A DNA stretch of 39,497 bases, from positions 1 through 39,497 of the forward strand of contig NZ_RHPP01000022.1 of assembly GCF_003935715.1 (NCBI RefSeq), given 5' to 3'. Made by a program: the position numbers and the translations under genes. This document shows positions 8,987 to 16,939 of the stretch, piece by piece. The DNA comes from Stenotrophomonas sp. 278 (GTDB lineage Bacteria; Pseudomonadota; Gammaproteobacteria; Xanthomonadales; Xanthomonadaceae). The notes beneath the pieces were generated by a model. The model had not been told where the DNA came from and did no database searches. It saw only the letters and a program-made list of their open reading frames with translations. Within the stretch, counting starts at the first letter, position 1, and each line of letters begins with the position of its first letter.

Positions 8987-11356
8987 TCAGGGCGCTAACG
9001 CCGACCGGATCGCACCGGCCAGATCACTGCGGGTAAATGGCTTGGCCAGAATCGTGCTCTGCCGCCCGATCGCGCCGCTGGCATCAATGTCACGCGGATA
9101 TCCGGAGGTAAACAACACCTTCAACTCCGGTTCCTGCTGCAACGCCCGCTTGGCAAGCTCCCAGCCTGACATTCCCGGCATCACGATGTCCGAGAACAAC
9201 AGGTTCACGCTGACATCGTGGCGTTCCAGCAGACGCATGGCCGATTCGCCATCGTGCGCCTCCAGCACCCGGTAGCCCAGCTGGCGCAGGGTGTCCACGG
9301 TATAGGCGCGCACGTCGTCATTGTCTTCAGCCACCAGCACGGTGGTTTCAGGCAGCGGCTCGTAGCCGCCCAGTGCCGAGGCCTCCACCGGGCGATCCGT
9401 CGGCAGTGGTGCGGTCGAACGCGGAAACAGCAGCGTGATCGACGTGCCCACGCCTTCCACCGAGTCCATCAGCACATGCCCGCCGGACTGCTTGGCAAAG
9501 CCATACACCATGGAAAGCCCCAACCCGGTACCGCGCCCGACCTCCTTGGTGGTGAAGAACGGCTCAAACACGCGTGCCATGGTCTCGGCCGACATGCCGG
9601 TGCCGCTGTCCTTCACCCGCACCATCGCGTATTGGCCAGGGCGCACGTCCGGATGGCGGGTGGTGACATCGTCATCCAGATGCACGTTGTCCACTTCAAT
9701 GGTCAGACGACCGCCGTGTGGCATCGCATCGCGCGCATTGACGGCCAGGTTGAGCACCGAAGCTTCCAGCTGGCTGGGGTCGATCTCCACGCACCAGATG
9801 TCCGGGCTGTTCACCACTTCCAGCTGCACCAGCTCGCCCAGCGAGCGCTGCAGCATGTCACGCATGCCGTCGACCTGGGCGTTCAGATCGACCGGCAGGT
9901 TCTTCAACGGCTGGCGGCGAGAGAACGCCAGCAGACGCTGGGTGACGTTGGCTGCACGCATCACACCCTTCAGCGCGTTGTCCAATGCACGCGAGGACCC
10001 TTCGGCCACGTCGCCCAGACGCTCGGTGAGCATCTTGGCGTACTCCACGTTGCCGGCCACCACGGTAAGAATGTTGTTGAAGTCGTGCGCGATGCCGCCG
10101 GTCAGCTGACCCACCGCTTCGATCTTCTGGCTCTGCCGCAATGCCGCTTCGGCTTGGCGGCGTGCCGTGGTTTCAGACGCCTCGGACACCACGGCGGTGA
10201 TGTGCCCCTGGTGGTCCTGCAGCGGCCGGAACGAGAACTCAAAGTTGCGCTTGCCGGTGGGCAGCTGCAGTTCCAGTTCATGCCGCGAGGGCTTGCCCGC
10301 CGCGGCCTGCAGTACTGCCTCGCACACAACGCGCGGTGCACCCTCGGTGCCCGCGAACCATGCGGATTCGTAGAACAGCTGCCCGCGCACCTCGGCCTTG
10401 CTCGCCAGAATGGCCGACAGCGAGGCCGAATTGGTATCGATGATGTGCCCGTCGGTGCTCAGCAGTGTCTGATGCTGGAAGCTGGACTCAAACAGCGCCT
10501 GCAGCCGGCTGTCGCTCTGGTGCAGCGCGGACGTACGCTCGTCTACCTGGCGTTCCAGCGCGGCATTGTTGGCGCGCAGCGCGGCCTGTGCCTGCTTCAG
10601 CTCGGTGATGTCGCGGGCCATGGCGTAGTAGCCCAGCACCTCGCCGCTCCCGCTGATTTCCGGCACCAGGTCCACCTGCGCATGGCGGGTCGTCCCGCCG
10701 CGCTTGGGCATGCTGGTTTCAAAACTCACGCGTTCGCCCTGCAGCGCCCGGTCCAGATAGGGCTGCACGTCGTCCATGCTCGGCTGGCCGATCATCTCGC
10801 CGGCGCGTTTGCCGATCACCGTCTCCGGTGCATGGCCGTACCAGTCCTGATAGGCCTGGTTGACGAACTGGTAGCGATGTTCCCGATCCAGGTGTGAAAT
10901 CAGCGCCGGCAGCGAATCGGTGATCAGCTTCAACCGCTGCTCCACCCGCACCAGCTTCTGGCGCTCCTCGCTCTCGGCAATCGCACGCACCACTGCGTCA
11001 GGCAGGCGCTGCAGGCGGGACTTCACCACATAGTCGCGCGCGCCGCGCTTGAGCGCCTGCACCGCCAGCTCTTCGGTCAGCGTGCCCGAAACAAAGATGA
11101 AAGGCGTCAGCGGGGCAAGCTCGCAGGCCAGGGTCAGCGCCGTATCGCCGTCGAACCCTGGCAGCACGTGGTCGGCCAGAATCACATCAAAGCTGCGCTG
11201 CTGCAGCGCCTCGCACATACCTTCATGCGACCAGGTGCGCTCGGTACTGAACGACAGGCCGGCGCGTTCAAGCTGCGCGGTAATGAGTTCCGCATCCAGT
11301 GCGCTGTCTTCGACCATCAGAATCCGGATGGTCCGGGGTAGGGCACCTTCAGCCAT
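8987..11356 (-). CDS. Hybrid sensor histidine kinase (REC-PAS-PAS-HK-REC)
   Basis: Soluble kinase of about 789 residues, without membrane segments. The N-terminal receiver (residues 10-125) has phosphoacceptor Asp62 in LADHVLPG and a conserved Lys in VVKSR. Two PAS-like domains follow (about 145-255 and 285-400), linked by a heptad-rich helix. The HisKA box GGIAHDFNN has His424. The HATPase shows NLAVNARDAMPHGG, DSGTGMS, PFFTTKEVGRGTGLGLS. A C-terminal receiver contains FSDIVMPGMSG. The ATG at 11356 overlaps the TGA of the upstream response regulator by 8 bases; a TTG at 11377 is a weaker alternative. Third gene of the bphP operon, so its N-terminal receiver may accept phosphate from the phytochrome or be bound by its regulator. 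The kinase core resembles the kinase at 16940-18667. Confidence 0.93.
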   Translation of the reverse strand: MAEGALPRTIRILMVEDSALDAELITAQLERAGLSFSTERTWSHEGMCEALQQRSFDVILADHVLPGFDGDTALTLACELAPLTPFIFVSGTLTEELAVQALKRGARDYVVKSRLQRLPDAVVRAIAESEERQKLVRVEQRLKLITDSLPALISHLDREHRYQFVNQAYQDWYGHAPETVIGKRAGEMIGQPSMDDVQPYLDRALQGERVSFETSMPKRGGTTRHAQVDLVPEISGSGEVLGYYAMARDITELKQAQAALRANNAALERQVDERTSALHQSDSRLQALFESSFQHQTLLSTDGHIIDTNSASLSAILASKAEVRGQLFYESAWFAGTEGAPRVVCEAVLQAAAGKPSRHELELQLPTGKRNFEFSFRPLQDHQGHITAVVSEASETTARRQAEAALRQSQKIEAVGQLTGGIAHDFNNILTVVAGNVEYAKMLTERLGDVAEGSSRALDNALKGVMRAANVTQRLLAFSRRQPLKNLPVDLNAQVDGMRDMLQRSLGELVQLEVVNSPDIWCVEIDPSQLEASVLNLAVNARDAMPHGGRLTIEVDNVHLDDDVTTRHPDVRPGQYAMVRVKDSGTGMSAETMARVFEPFFTTKEVGRGTGLGLSMVYGFAKQSGGHVLMDSVEGVGTSITLLFPRSTAPLPTDRPVEASALGGYEPLPETTVLVAEDNDDVRAYTVDTLRQLGYRVLEAHDGESAMRLLERHDVSVNLLFSDIVMPGMSGWELAKRALQQEPELKVLFTSGYPRDIDASGAIGRQSTILAKPFTRSDLAGAIRSALAP

Positions 11357-11822
11357 CTTTTCGACTCTTTGCGCCAAACAGGGTGCCCTGCGGTGGCGGT
11401 TGGTTGGTGATGCCCCAGAACATGCCCAGGCCCTGGATGGCTTCCAGGAACTCCTTGAAGTCCACCGGCTTCACCACGAAGGCATTCACGCCCAGCTCGT
11501 AGCTGCTGACCAGATCGCTTTCCTCGCGCGACGAGGTCAGCATCACCACCGGCGTGCTGCTGATATTGGCGTCGTTGCGGATTTCCTGCAGCACTTCCAG
11601 CCCGTTGAGCTTGGGCAGCTTCAGGTCCAGCAGCACCACCACCGGGCCACCGTGGTTCATGCCGGCGTACTTGCCCTGGCTCCGCAGGTATTGCAGCGCT
11701 TCCACGCCGTCGCGCACGTGCGCCACTTCGTTCAGCAGCTGGCAGCGGGCCAGGGCGGCCATGGTCAGTTCGGCGTCGTTGGGGTTGTCCTCAACAAGCA
11801 GAATTGGCCGAAGGTCTTTCAT
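11349..11822 (-). CDS. Single-domain response regulator (Rcp1-like)
   Basis: Receiver-only protein of 157 residues, the type that partners phytochrome kinases. Acidic pocket EDN (11-13), phosphoacceptor Asp66 in VVVLLDLKLPKLNG, Thr96 in VVMLTSS and Lys118 in VVKPV are all present. The long beta3-alpha3 region and insertion (RNDANISSTPVVML) are typical of Rcp1-class regulators. No output domain, so it must act by phosphotransfer or protein contact. Its ATG overlaps the TGA of bphP in ATGA, and its own 3' end overlaps the hybrid kinase, so translation of all three is coupled. The natural signal path is phytochrome kinase to this regulator; onward transfer to the hybrid kinase is inference. Confidence 0.94.
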   Translation of the reverse strand: MKDLRPILLVEDNPNDAELTMAALARCQLLNEVAHVRDGVEALQYLRSQGKYAGMNHGGPVVVLLDLKLPKLNGLEVLQEIRNDANISSTPVVMLTSSREESDLVSSYELGVNAFVVKPVDFKEFLEAIQGLGMFWGITNQPPPQGTLFGAKSRKDG

Positions 11823-14053
11823 GCGGGGTCTCCATGCTGCAGGGGGATCGTAAAGTAAATCGTGGCACCCACGCCCACTTCGCCGTGGGCCCAGACGCGG
11901 CCGCCGTGGCGGGTGATGATGCGGTGCACGTTGGCCAGGCCAATGCCCGTGCCTTCAAATTCGTCGGCGTGGTGCAGGCGCTGGAACACGCCGAACAGCT
12001 TGTCCACGTAGCGCATGTCGAAGCCACAGCCGTTGTCCTTCACGAAGAACACGTCTTCGGTGTCGGTGCGCTCATGGCCGATCTCGATGGCCGGCGCTTC
12101 AGTATCCCGGGTGAACTTCAGGGCATTGGACAGCAGGTTCTGCCACACCAGACGGAGCATGCCCGGGTCGGCCTCCACCTTGGGCATCGGCGCAATCGTC
12201 CACTGGATGGTGCGACCTTCCGCTTCCATGTCCAGGGTGCGGCGTACGTCCTCCACCAAGGTTCCCATCTCCATGTTGATCTGGCCCATGGTCGACCGGC
12301 CCATCTGCGAGAAGCTGAGCAGGTCGTCCACCAGACGACCGGCTGATTTTGCCGACTCGACGATGGTGTCGACGAATCGCTTCTCTGAATTGTTCAGCTT
12401 CTCCCCGGCCGAGGACCACAGCAGCTCCGAGTACCCCACGATGTGGCGGAACGGCGCACGCAGGTCATGGCTGACCGAGTACGAGAACGCCTCCAGCTCC
12501 TTGTTGCTGCGGACCAGCTGCTCGTTGAGCGCGGCCATCTCCTCGGCCTTGCGCAACACGATGTCCACGATGGCGGTGCGCAGTTCCAGCGCGGCGTCCA
12601 CGTCCACCTCGTTCCATGGCAGCGACTGCTGCTGCACGGTCTCCTTCCAGCTTTCAAACGAGGTACGGGGTGACAGCGGCCCGGTCACTTCCTTGCGCGG
12701 GTCGCCGCCCCAGCGCACCGTGCGCACCACCTCCGGTCGGAACCAGATCACGTAGCTGTCGTGCACCTGCGAGATGGAGATCGCCAGCACGCCACTGGCC
12801 ACGCCGCTGAAAGCCGCAGCTTCTTTCCAGCGCGCAGCGAGCGAATCGGTATGGAACAGATCCCCTTCGTGCGGTTGCACGGCCAGCCACTGCACCAGCG
12901 ACATCACCTGCGTCCGGGTCGGGCATTGCCCGTGCAGCAGGCACTGCCCACGATGCACGATGGCCGCGCCGTTGGAGTGGGTCAGCGCAAGCAGGCTCTG
13001 GGAATCCCGGCCGAGCGCACTCATGAAGTCGGTATCGCCGGCCATCTGGCCCAGCAGCCGTACCTGGATGGCCCGGCGCGCAATGCGCTGTTCCACGCTC
13101 AGGGCGCGTTCCTTCACCGAGATCTGCAGAGACAGGATCTGGCCGATGAACTCACACGCCGTGCGCACGTGATACGGCACCCGTTTCGGCTCTTGGTTGT
13201 GGCAGGAGATCAGCCCCCACAGCTCGCCTTCGCGCAACAGCGAAACCGACATCGAAGCGCCCGTACCCATGTTGCGCATGTACTGCAGGTGCACCGGCGA
13301 GACGCTGCGCAGCATCACCGGACTCAGGTCGGTCGGCGCGGCCTCGGCGCGCTCGGCCGAGCGTAGCAGCGGCACGGGTTCGTAGTTGCTGTCGGCAATC
13401 AGCCGTACCCGGTTCTGACGGTACAGGGCACGGGCCTGGGCGGGGATGTCCGACTCCGGGAAGCGCAGGTCCATGTAGGAGGGCAGCACTTCGTTGCGCT
13501 GCTCGGCCACCACCGCACCGTTCCAGTCCTTGTCGAACTGGTAGACCAGGGTCCGGTCGAAGCCGGTGAGCTCACAGATCAGCTCCGCCGCCCGCTGGCA
13601 TAGCTCAGTGGTGGTGCCCAGCCGCTCGATCGCGGCCATGAACTGGCGGATCTGCGGGTACAGATCTTCCAGCGAGCCCGGCTCGCCGGGCACGGACTGC
13701 TCCAGCTCCACCATCAGGGTGTCGCCCACCCGGTGGCCCAGTACCTGGTGGGTACCCACCCCCTCGATATGGTGCGCCCCGAGGAAGCGCGTGGTATCCG
13801 GAGCAAGCTCGGCGATGACGCTGCGGCAGGGGGCCAGTGTGCCGCCCAGCACCACCTCGACCGGCTGACCCAGCGGGTCGCCGTAGGCTTCCAGCACGGC
13901 GGACAGGGACACTGCCCGCTCGATCACCACCAGCGAAGCCGGGTCCAGCACCAGCAGCATGCCGTAGGGCTGGATGGCCCCCGGGGTACGAATGGGTTCG
14001 CGCGCGCACGCGGAAAGGTCCAGGGCGCTCTCGCTGGGAGTTCCGTTCGACAT
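11819..14053 (-). CDS. bphP: Bacteriophytochrome histidine kinase
   Basis: Red/far-red photoreceptor kinase of 744 residues with PAS-GAF-PHY-HisKA-HATPase order. The biliverdin-binding cysteine is present at Cys16 in LSACAREPIRTPGAIQPYG, the position used by bacterial phytochromes. The GAF domain has FPESDIPAQARALY (the usual motif has PASDIP) and SPVHLQYMRNMGTGASMSVSL with the chromophore-pocket histidine. The PHY tongue carries the PRTSF motif. The kinase shows SYSVSHDLRAPFRHI, NLLSNALKF, DNGCGFD and GTGIGLANVHRI. ATG at 14053 (MSNGTPSES) is preferred; an upstream in-frame start at 14107 would add a non-conserved tail. First gene of a three-gene signalling operon. The heme oxygenase gene bphO, often next to bphP, is not seen in this window. 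Confidence 0.96.
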   Translation of the reverse strand: MSNGTPSESALDLSACAREPIRTPGAIQPYGMLLVLDPASLVVIERAVSLSAVLEAYGDPLGQPVEVVLGGTLAPCRSVIAELAPDTTRFLGAHHIEGVGTHQVLGHRVGDTLMVELEQSVPGEPGSLEDLYPQIRQFMAAIERLGTTTELCQRAAELICELTGFDRTLVYQFDKDWNGAVVAEQRNEVLPSYMDLRFPESDIPAQARALYRQNRVRLIADSNYEPVPLLRSAERAEAAPTDLSPVMLRSVSPVHLQYMRNMGTGASMSVSLLREGELWGLISCHNQEPKRVPYHVRTACEFIGQILSLQISVKERALSVEQRIARRAIQVRLLGQMAGDTDFMSALGRDSQSLLALTHSNGAAIVHRGQCLLHGQCPTRTQVMSLVQWLAVQPHEGDLFHTDSLAARWKEAAAFSGVASGVLAISISQVHDSYVIWFRPEVVRTVRWGGDPRKEVTGPLSPRTSFESWKETVQQQSLPWNEVDVDAALELRTAIVDIVLRKAEEMAALNEQLVRSNKELEAFSYSVSHDLRAPFRHIVGYSELLWSSAGEKLNNSEKRFVDTIVESAKSAGRLVDDLLSFSQMGRSTMGQINMEMGTLVEDVRRTLDMEAEGRTIQWTIAPMPKVEADPGMLRLVWQNLLSNALKFTRDTEAPAIEIGHERTDTEDVFFVKDNGCGFDMRYVDKLFGVFQRLHHADEFEGTGIGLANVHRIITRHGGRVWAHGEVGVGATIYFTIPLQHGDPA

Positions 14054-14132
14054 GCCTACAACCACAGTCACAAAGGCATAGCTTCGCACACCCGGGCACC
14101 CATTCATGTGTACGCCGACCGCGCCCTCCTCG

Positions 14133-14155
14133 GTAGAGCCGGGCTTGCCCGGCTC
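14133..14155 (+). repeat. SMAG/REP element, GTAGAGCCGGGC subtype
   Basis: GTAG head then AGCCGGGC-TTG-CCCGGCT, a different arm sequence from the other copies. It lies between the divergently placed bphP start and the fasciclin gene's 3' end. Confidence 0.8.
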
Positions 14156-14169
14156 CCCGACGCCCGAAC

Positions 14170-14194
14170 GGAGCCCACCACATCGATGGGCTCC
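14170..14194 (-). terminator. Hairpin downstream of the fasciclin gene
   Basis: GGAGCCCA / TGGGCTCC, an 8-base perfect stem with a 9-base loop, about 25 bases beyond the fasciclin stop. No U-run follows on the minus strand, so intrinsic termination is only possible, not certain. Confidence 0.4.
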
Positions 14195-14216
14195 GCCAGG
14201 CCTCCAATCCCAAGCC

Positions 14217-14777
14217 TTACTTGGGCATCAGCACACCATCCACCACATGCACCACCCCATTGGACTGCTTCACATCGGCCGTGGTCACCGACGCCTTGCC
14301 GCCCTTTGCATCCACCACCCACACCTTCCCATCCTGGAGCTTCACCGTCAGCGCCTCACCCTGTACGGTCTTGAGCGTGCTGGTGCCGCCGCTGCTGCGG
14401 GCTGCAGCGGTCAGCTGGGTCGAGGTATATGTCCCTGGGACCACGTGATAGGTCAGCAGCTTGGTCAGCTTCGCCTTGTTCTCAGGCTTCAGCAGCGTAT
14501 CGACCGTTCCCGCGGGCAGTTTCTCGAAGGCCTGGTTGCTAGGGGCGAATACGGTGAACGGGCCCTTGCCACTCAGGGTTTCCACCAGCCCGGCGGCCTT
14601 GACCGCCGCAACCAGCGTGCTGAGATCCTTCGCAGCGGAGGCGTTCTCCACAATGGTCTTGTTGGCGTACATCGGCGCGCCGCCCACCATGGGGTTGTCG
14701 GCGGCGAACACCGACGGTGCGGCACAGGCCACTGCAATACCTGCAGCAAGGGCAAGGCGTTGAATCTGGCTACGCAT
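14217..14777 (-). CDS. Secreted fasciclin-domain protein
   Basis: Protein of 186 residues with a signal peptide (MRSQIQRLALAAGIAVACAA, cleavage near SVFA). One FAS1 (fasciclin/beta-Ig-H3) domain covers most of the mature chain. Its H1 box is GKGPFTVFAPSNQAFEKLP, the central YHVVPGTYTSTQL is typical, and the H2 box is NGVVHVVDGVLMP. Bacterial single-FAS1 proteins are extracytoplasmic and linked to adhesion or surface interaction. The ATG at 14777 is preceded by GAGGA at good spacing; upstream in-frame codons would give a charged, implausible extension. Monocistronic. Two inverted repeats lie 80-150 bases upstream and might be operators. In many bacteria such genes neighbour ECF sigma/anti-sigma pairs; none is here. 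Confidence 0.93.
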   Translation of the reverse strand: MRSQIQRLALAAGIAVACAAPSVFAADNPMVGGAPMYANKTIVENASAAKDLSTLVAAVKAAGLVETLSGKGPFTVFAPSNQAFEKLPAGTVDTLLKPENKAKLTKLLTYHVVPGTYTSTQLTAAARSSGGTSTLKTVQGEALTVKLQDGKVWVVDAKGGKASVTTADVKQSNGVVHVVDGVLMPK

Positions 14778-14854
14778 GTTCGTGTCCTCGTTCGTTGGAT
14801 GCAGGCGGTGCCTGCGGTGGACGTGCCGATGGGAACTGGATCGCGGCGCGTTGT

Positions 14855-14870
14855 GAACGTCTCTACGTTC
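14855..14870. promoter_or_regulatory. Inverted repeat GAACGT-N4-ACGTTC upstream of fasciclin gene
   Basis: Perfect 6-4-6 inverted repeat, 78 bases upstream of the fasciclin start. A second, related repeat TTGAA-TACG-TTCAA lies at 14911-14924. Both contain the half-site GAACGT or a close relative in a promoter-sized region, so a dimeric repressor or an ECF-type promoter is conceivable. No regulator was identified. Confidence 0.35.
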
Positions 14871-14924
14871 GGTACAGCCAGAACGGATGCACGCCATGGG
14901 GGCCAGAATTTTGAATACGTTCAA

Positions 14925-15338
14925 TCGAATCTACGGGATGTGAGGGAGGCCGCCCGCACTTCGGTTCGTTTGCGACTCACGCGTACCACGCTCGCACCAA
15001 TCGCCAACCCCGTCACACATGGCGCAACAACCCCGGCATACCGCGCAAATTGCGACATCTTCTGTCTATAGCCGCCCGTTGTTGGCAACATCCCCCACAC
15101 CGGCCCTATCATCCAAACCAAGCCGCAACCTCCTGCGAATCCATCTGATGCAGGGTGTGCCTTCGGAGCTTGAAATCTCCTCAACGGTCCAATGTGTGAC
15201 TTCCCGCGTCGGGAGGGTGATGGAATACAACACCCCTGTGGGGAATACGTCACGTCGCGTTTGGATCGTAGAGCGAATTTCAACCTCCCGACTCCCTCGC
15301 CATTCCGGCGAGGGAGCACACTTCGAGTGAGGTTGCGC
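14925..15338. other. Non-coding stretch: structured leader upstream of SymE-like gene
   Basis: About 410 bases with no convincing gene on either strand; open frames across it have atypical composition. The 3' half is rich in short hairpins: TCCCG-CGT-CGGGA (15202-15214), CCCC-TGT-GGGG (15233-15243) and a 10-base perfect stem (15292-15316) ending 22 bases before the SymE-like ATG. I recall similar leader segments recurring upstream of SymE-like genes in xanthomonads, but cannot confirm this here. By analogy with symE/symR, an antisense RNA could be encoded on the minus strand. Confidence 0.45.
15292..15316. promoter_or_regulatory. Perfect 10-bp hairpin before SymE-like gene
   Basis: CTCCCTCGCC, loop ATTCC, then GGCGAGGGAG. 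The hairpin ends 22 bases upstream of the ATG and is not followed by a T-run, so a role in translational control or attenuation is as likely as termination. Confidence 0.5.
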
Positions 15339-15689
15339 ATGCGTAAGTCAATAATCGAACAACTGACCCTCAGGCACTCAGGCTGCAGCTGGCATCAGCC
15401 GAAGAAAGTGCGCATTTCCAGGCTGCGAATCCCCGCGCAGGGCTACAAGGCGGGCGTCGATGTCCCGTCGATGATGCTGCAAGGCATGTGGCTGTACAGC
15501 TGGGAATTCGAGTCCGGCGGCTGGGTGACGGTCAAAGCCTCGCGGGGAAAGCTCGTGCTGGAGGTGGACCACGAGGCCCGGCGGAAGGCGGCGTGGTTCC
15601 GGAAGCATGGGTCGATGAAGGGGTGGAAGCGTCGGCGGCGGGGGATTTGGGGTGTGATCTCAGCCGTCGTGCGCTGGTGGCGCAGGTAA
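15339..15689 (+). CDS. SymE-like type I toxin-family protein
   Basis: Protein of 116 residues, strongly basic at the C-terminus (KGWKRRRRGIW...RWWRR). The central stretch PSMMLQGMWLYSWEFESGG followed by WVTVKASRGKLVLEV fits the SymE toxin pattern (P-x-hydrophobic-x-L-x-G-x-WL...G...G-x-V-x-V...G-x-LV), an AbrB-like fold. In E. coli, SymE is an SOS-induced RNA-cleaving or nucleoid-condensing protein repressed by the cis-antisense RNA SymR. Here Arg/Trp-rich extensions flank the core. ATG at 15339 follows GTGAGG at suitable spacing and comes after the hairpin-rich leader. No protein antitoxin is adjacent, consistent with RNA control. Assignment is by motif reading only; activity is unknown. Confidence 0.68.
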   Translation: MRKSIIEQLTLRHSGCSWHQPKKVRISRLRIPAQGYKAGVDVPSMMLQGMWLYSWEFESGGWVTVKASRGKLVLEVDHEARRKAAWFRKHGSMKGWKRRRRGIWGVISAVVRWWRR

Positions 15690-16115
15690 TGAAATGAAGC
15701 GGCGGGGCTGGGTAAGAGTCGTCTTCCCAGCCGGAGGTGCCGAAAAGGCATGTCCAAAGCCACTTCTCAGATAAAAACTACCTCGTCGGTGGCGTTGCCC
15801 GCCGTCGCGGCTCGCAAAAACAGCTCTCGGGGTGAACTGCTCTGAGCATTCTTAACGGACTAGTCATTCAAACACCTCGCTGCTGCAAGCGAGGGATCCA
15901 ACTCGTGAGGCGGGATTCGAAGCGACGGAGTTCGAGAACCCAGCACTTATCGGCTCGACACCCTGGGCCTCAAAGGCGGCGGAGGTGCTGGAGACGGAGG
16001 CGGCCGCTTGTACCCAATCTTGCTACGAGCAGGGTTGTCAGGATTTGAGCCTCTGGAGTCGCCTGGGAGGATGGGGCGTGGTTGGTGTGGCTTCTTGTCG
16101 TTGGTCATGTGTTGC
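15690..16115. other. Non-coding stretch between SymE-like and DUF6338-like genes
   Basis: About 425 bases without a credible gene. It holds one clear hairpin, CCTCGCT-GCTGCA-AGCGAGG at 15875-15894, and short imperfect repeats around TTCGA near 15917-15942. Composition is less GC-biased than the flanking conserved genes, which suggests degenerate or imported DNA. No tRNA, attachment site or insertion sequence end could be established. Confidence 0.5.
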
Positions 16116-16697
16116 TCACTCTTTCATGAATTCTACGGACTCAATCTCGCTCGCGGGAACGATCAGGGTCTCAGTCTGGGTCAGTTCTACGTAGCCATCG
16201 CCGTAAATCCACGCCGGCTCCTGAAGCACGAAATGTCCGGCGTGATGGCTGCGTGGCCACTCCTTAGGCCACCCCTGTAGACGACGACCGTCTTTGAAGT
16301 TCAGCGTGACCTGAGCTTGTATCGATGCAAAGGCGGTGAACCATTCTGAAGGATGGGACCTACGGAGGGTCAACCGGCCGTACTTCCTCAACCATCTGTG
16401 TGGAATGTCCTTGTTTGCGCACACAGTGCCAGCGGATCCAGTGACAAGCGCGACCGCCAGAGACGCAACCAACTTGGTCTCATCGCTCCACGGCAGTATG
16501 GCGACATACTCACCGGTCCATAGAAGTGCCCATTTCAGAACCGGGACCAGGGCCTGCACGACGAAGGTGAAGATCAATACTTCGACAATGCGTTCGAACC
16601 TCTCGGGTCTCGGATGTGATGTCAAACCATAGAACACCCATGCGGCAACGAAGCCGGGAAGCAGGAAAACAAGAAGGGAGATGATCCCTGCCGACAT
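16116..16697 (-). CDS. DUF6338-like inner-membrane protein
   Basis: Protein of 193 residues. Three hydrophobic segments are visible: about 2-24 (LLVFLLPGFVAAWVFYGL), 37-60 and 74-94. A soluble C-terminal part resembles a small beta-barrel: QVTLNFKDGRRLQGWPKEWP, then GHFVLQEPAWI and IVPASEIESVEFMKE. The segments LLPGFVAAWVFYGLTSHPRP and KDGRRLQGWP are what I associate with DUF6338, a family of unknown function often found in accessory regions. The ATG at 16697 has a good AAGGAA site; a longer open frame upstream gives an unlikely basic, cysteine-rich extension. Lies alone in the low-GC patch, convergent with the SymE-like gene. Confidence 0.7.
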   Translation of the reverse strand: MSAGIISLLVFLLPGFVAAWVFYGLTSHPRPERFERIVEVLIFTFVVQALVPVLKWALLWTGEYVAILPWSDETKLVASLAVALVTGSAGTVCANKDIPHRWLRKYGRLTLRRSHPSEWFTAFASIQAQVTLNFKDGRRLQGWPKEWPRSHHAGHFVLQEPAWIYGDGYVELTQTETLIVPASEIESVEFMKE

Positions 16698-16939
16698 TTC
16701 GGGGATTCCTTCCACTGAAGTGCGCGCTCCACATGATTGGCTGGTTCCGAGTTTAGGAACTGGGGCGCGGCACATCCTTAGCCACGATGCCTTGGCTGCC
16801 AAACGCATACGCTGCAAGGCACCGGTCGCAATCCAGCGGATCAGGCCTCTGACGTGAGCGGCCTGAACGGCGCTGGAGCATCACGAGGTTGACGCGCACG
16901 GACCGATCTCGTCGAACTGTTACCCCATTTCCAGCACAG

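Noticed and set aside
9218-10897. 559-codon plus-strand frame opposite the hybrid kinase
   Set aside because: Composition dominated by Gln/His/Arg, typical of antisense frames; the minus strand shows complete kinase and receiver motifs.
14921-15340. 139-codon minus-strand frame across the SymE leader
   Set aside because: Arg/Ser/Pro-rich, spans the hairpin region and lacks a ribosome-binding site; more consistent with conserved structured DNA or RNA than protein, though similar frames may be annotated elsewhere.
15900-15970. Possible tRNA or attachment-site remnant with TTCGA-like repeats
   Set aside because: No cloverleaf can be built and no adjacent integrase or duplicated core is visible.
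15985-16280. Two short plus-strand frames overlapping the DUF6338-like gene's 3' end
   Set aside because: Cys/Trp/Ser-rich, no ribosome-binding site, and the second runs antisense to the membrane-protein gene.
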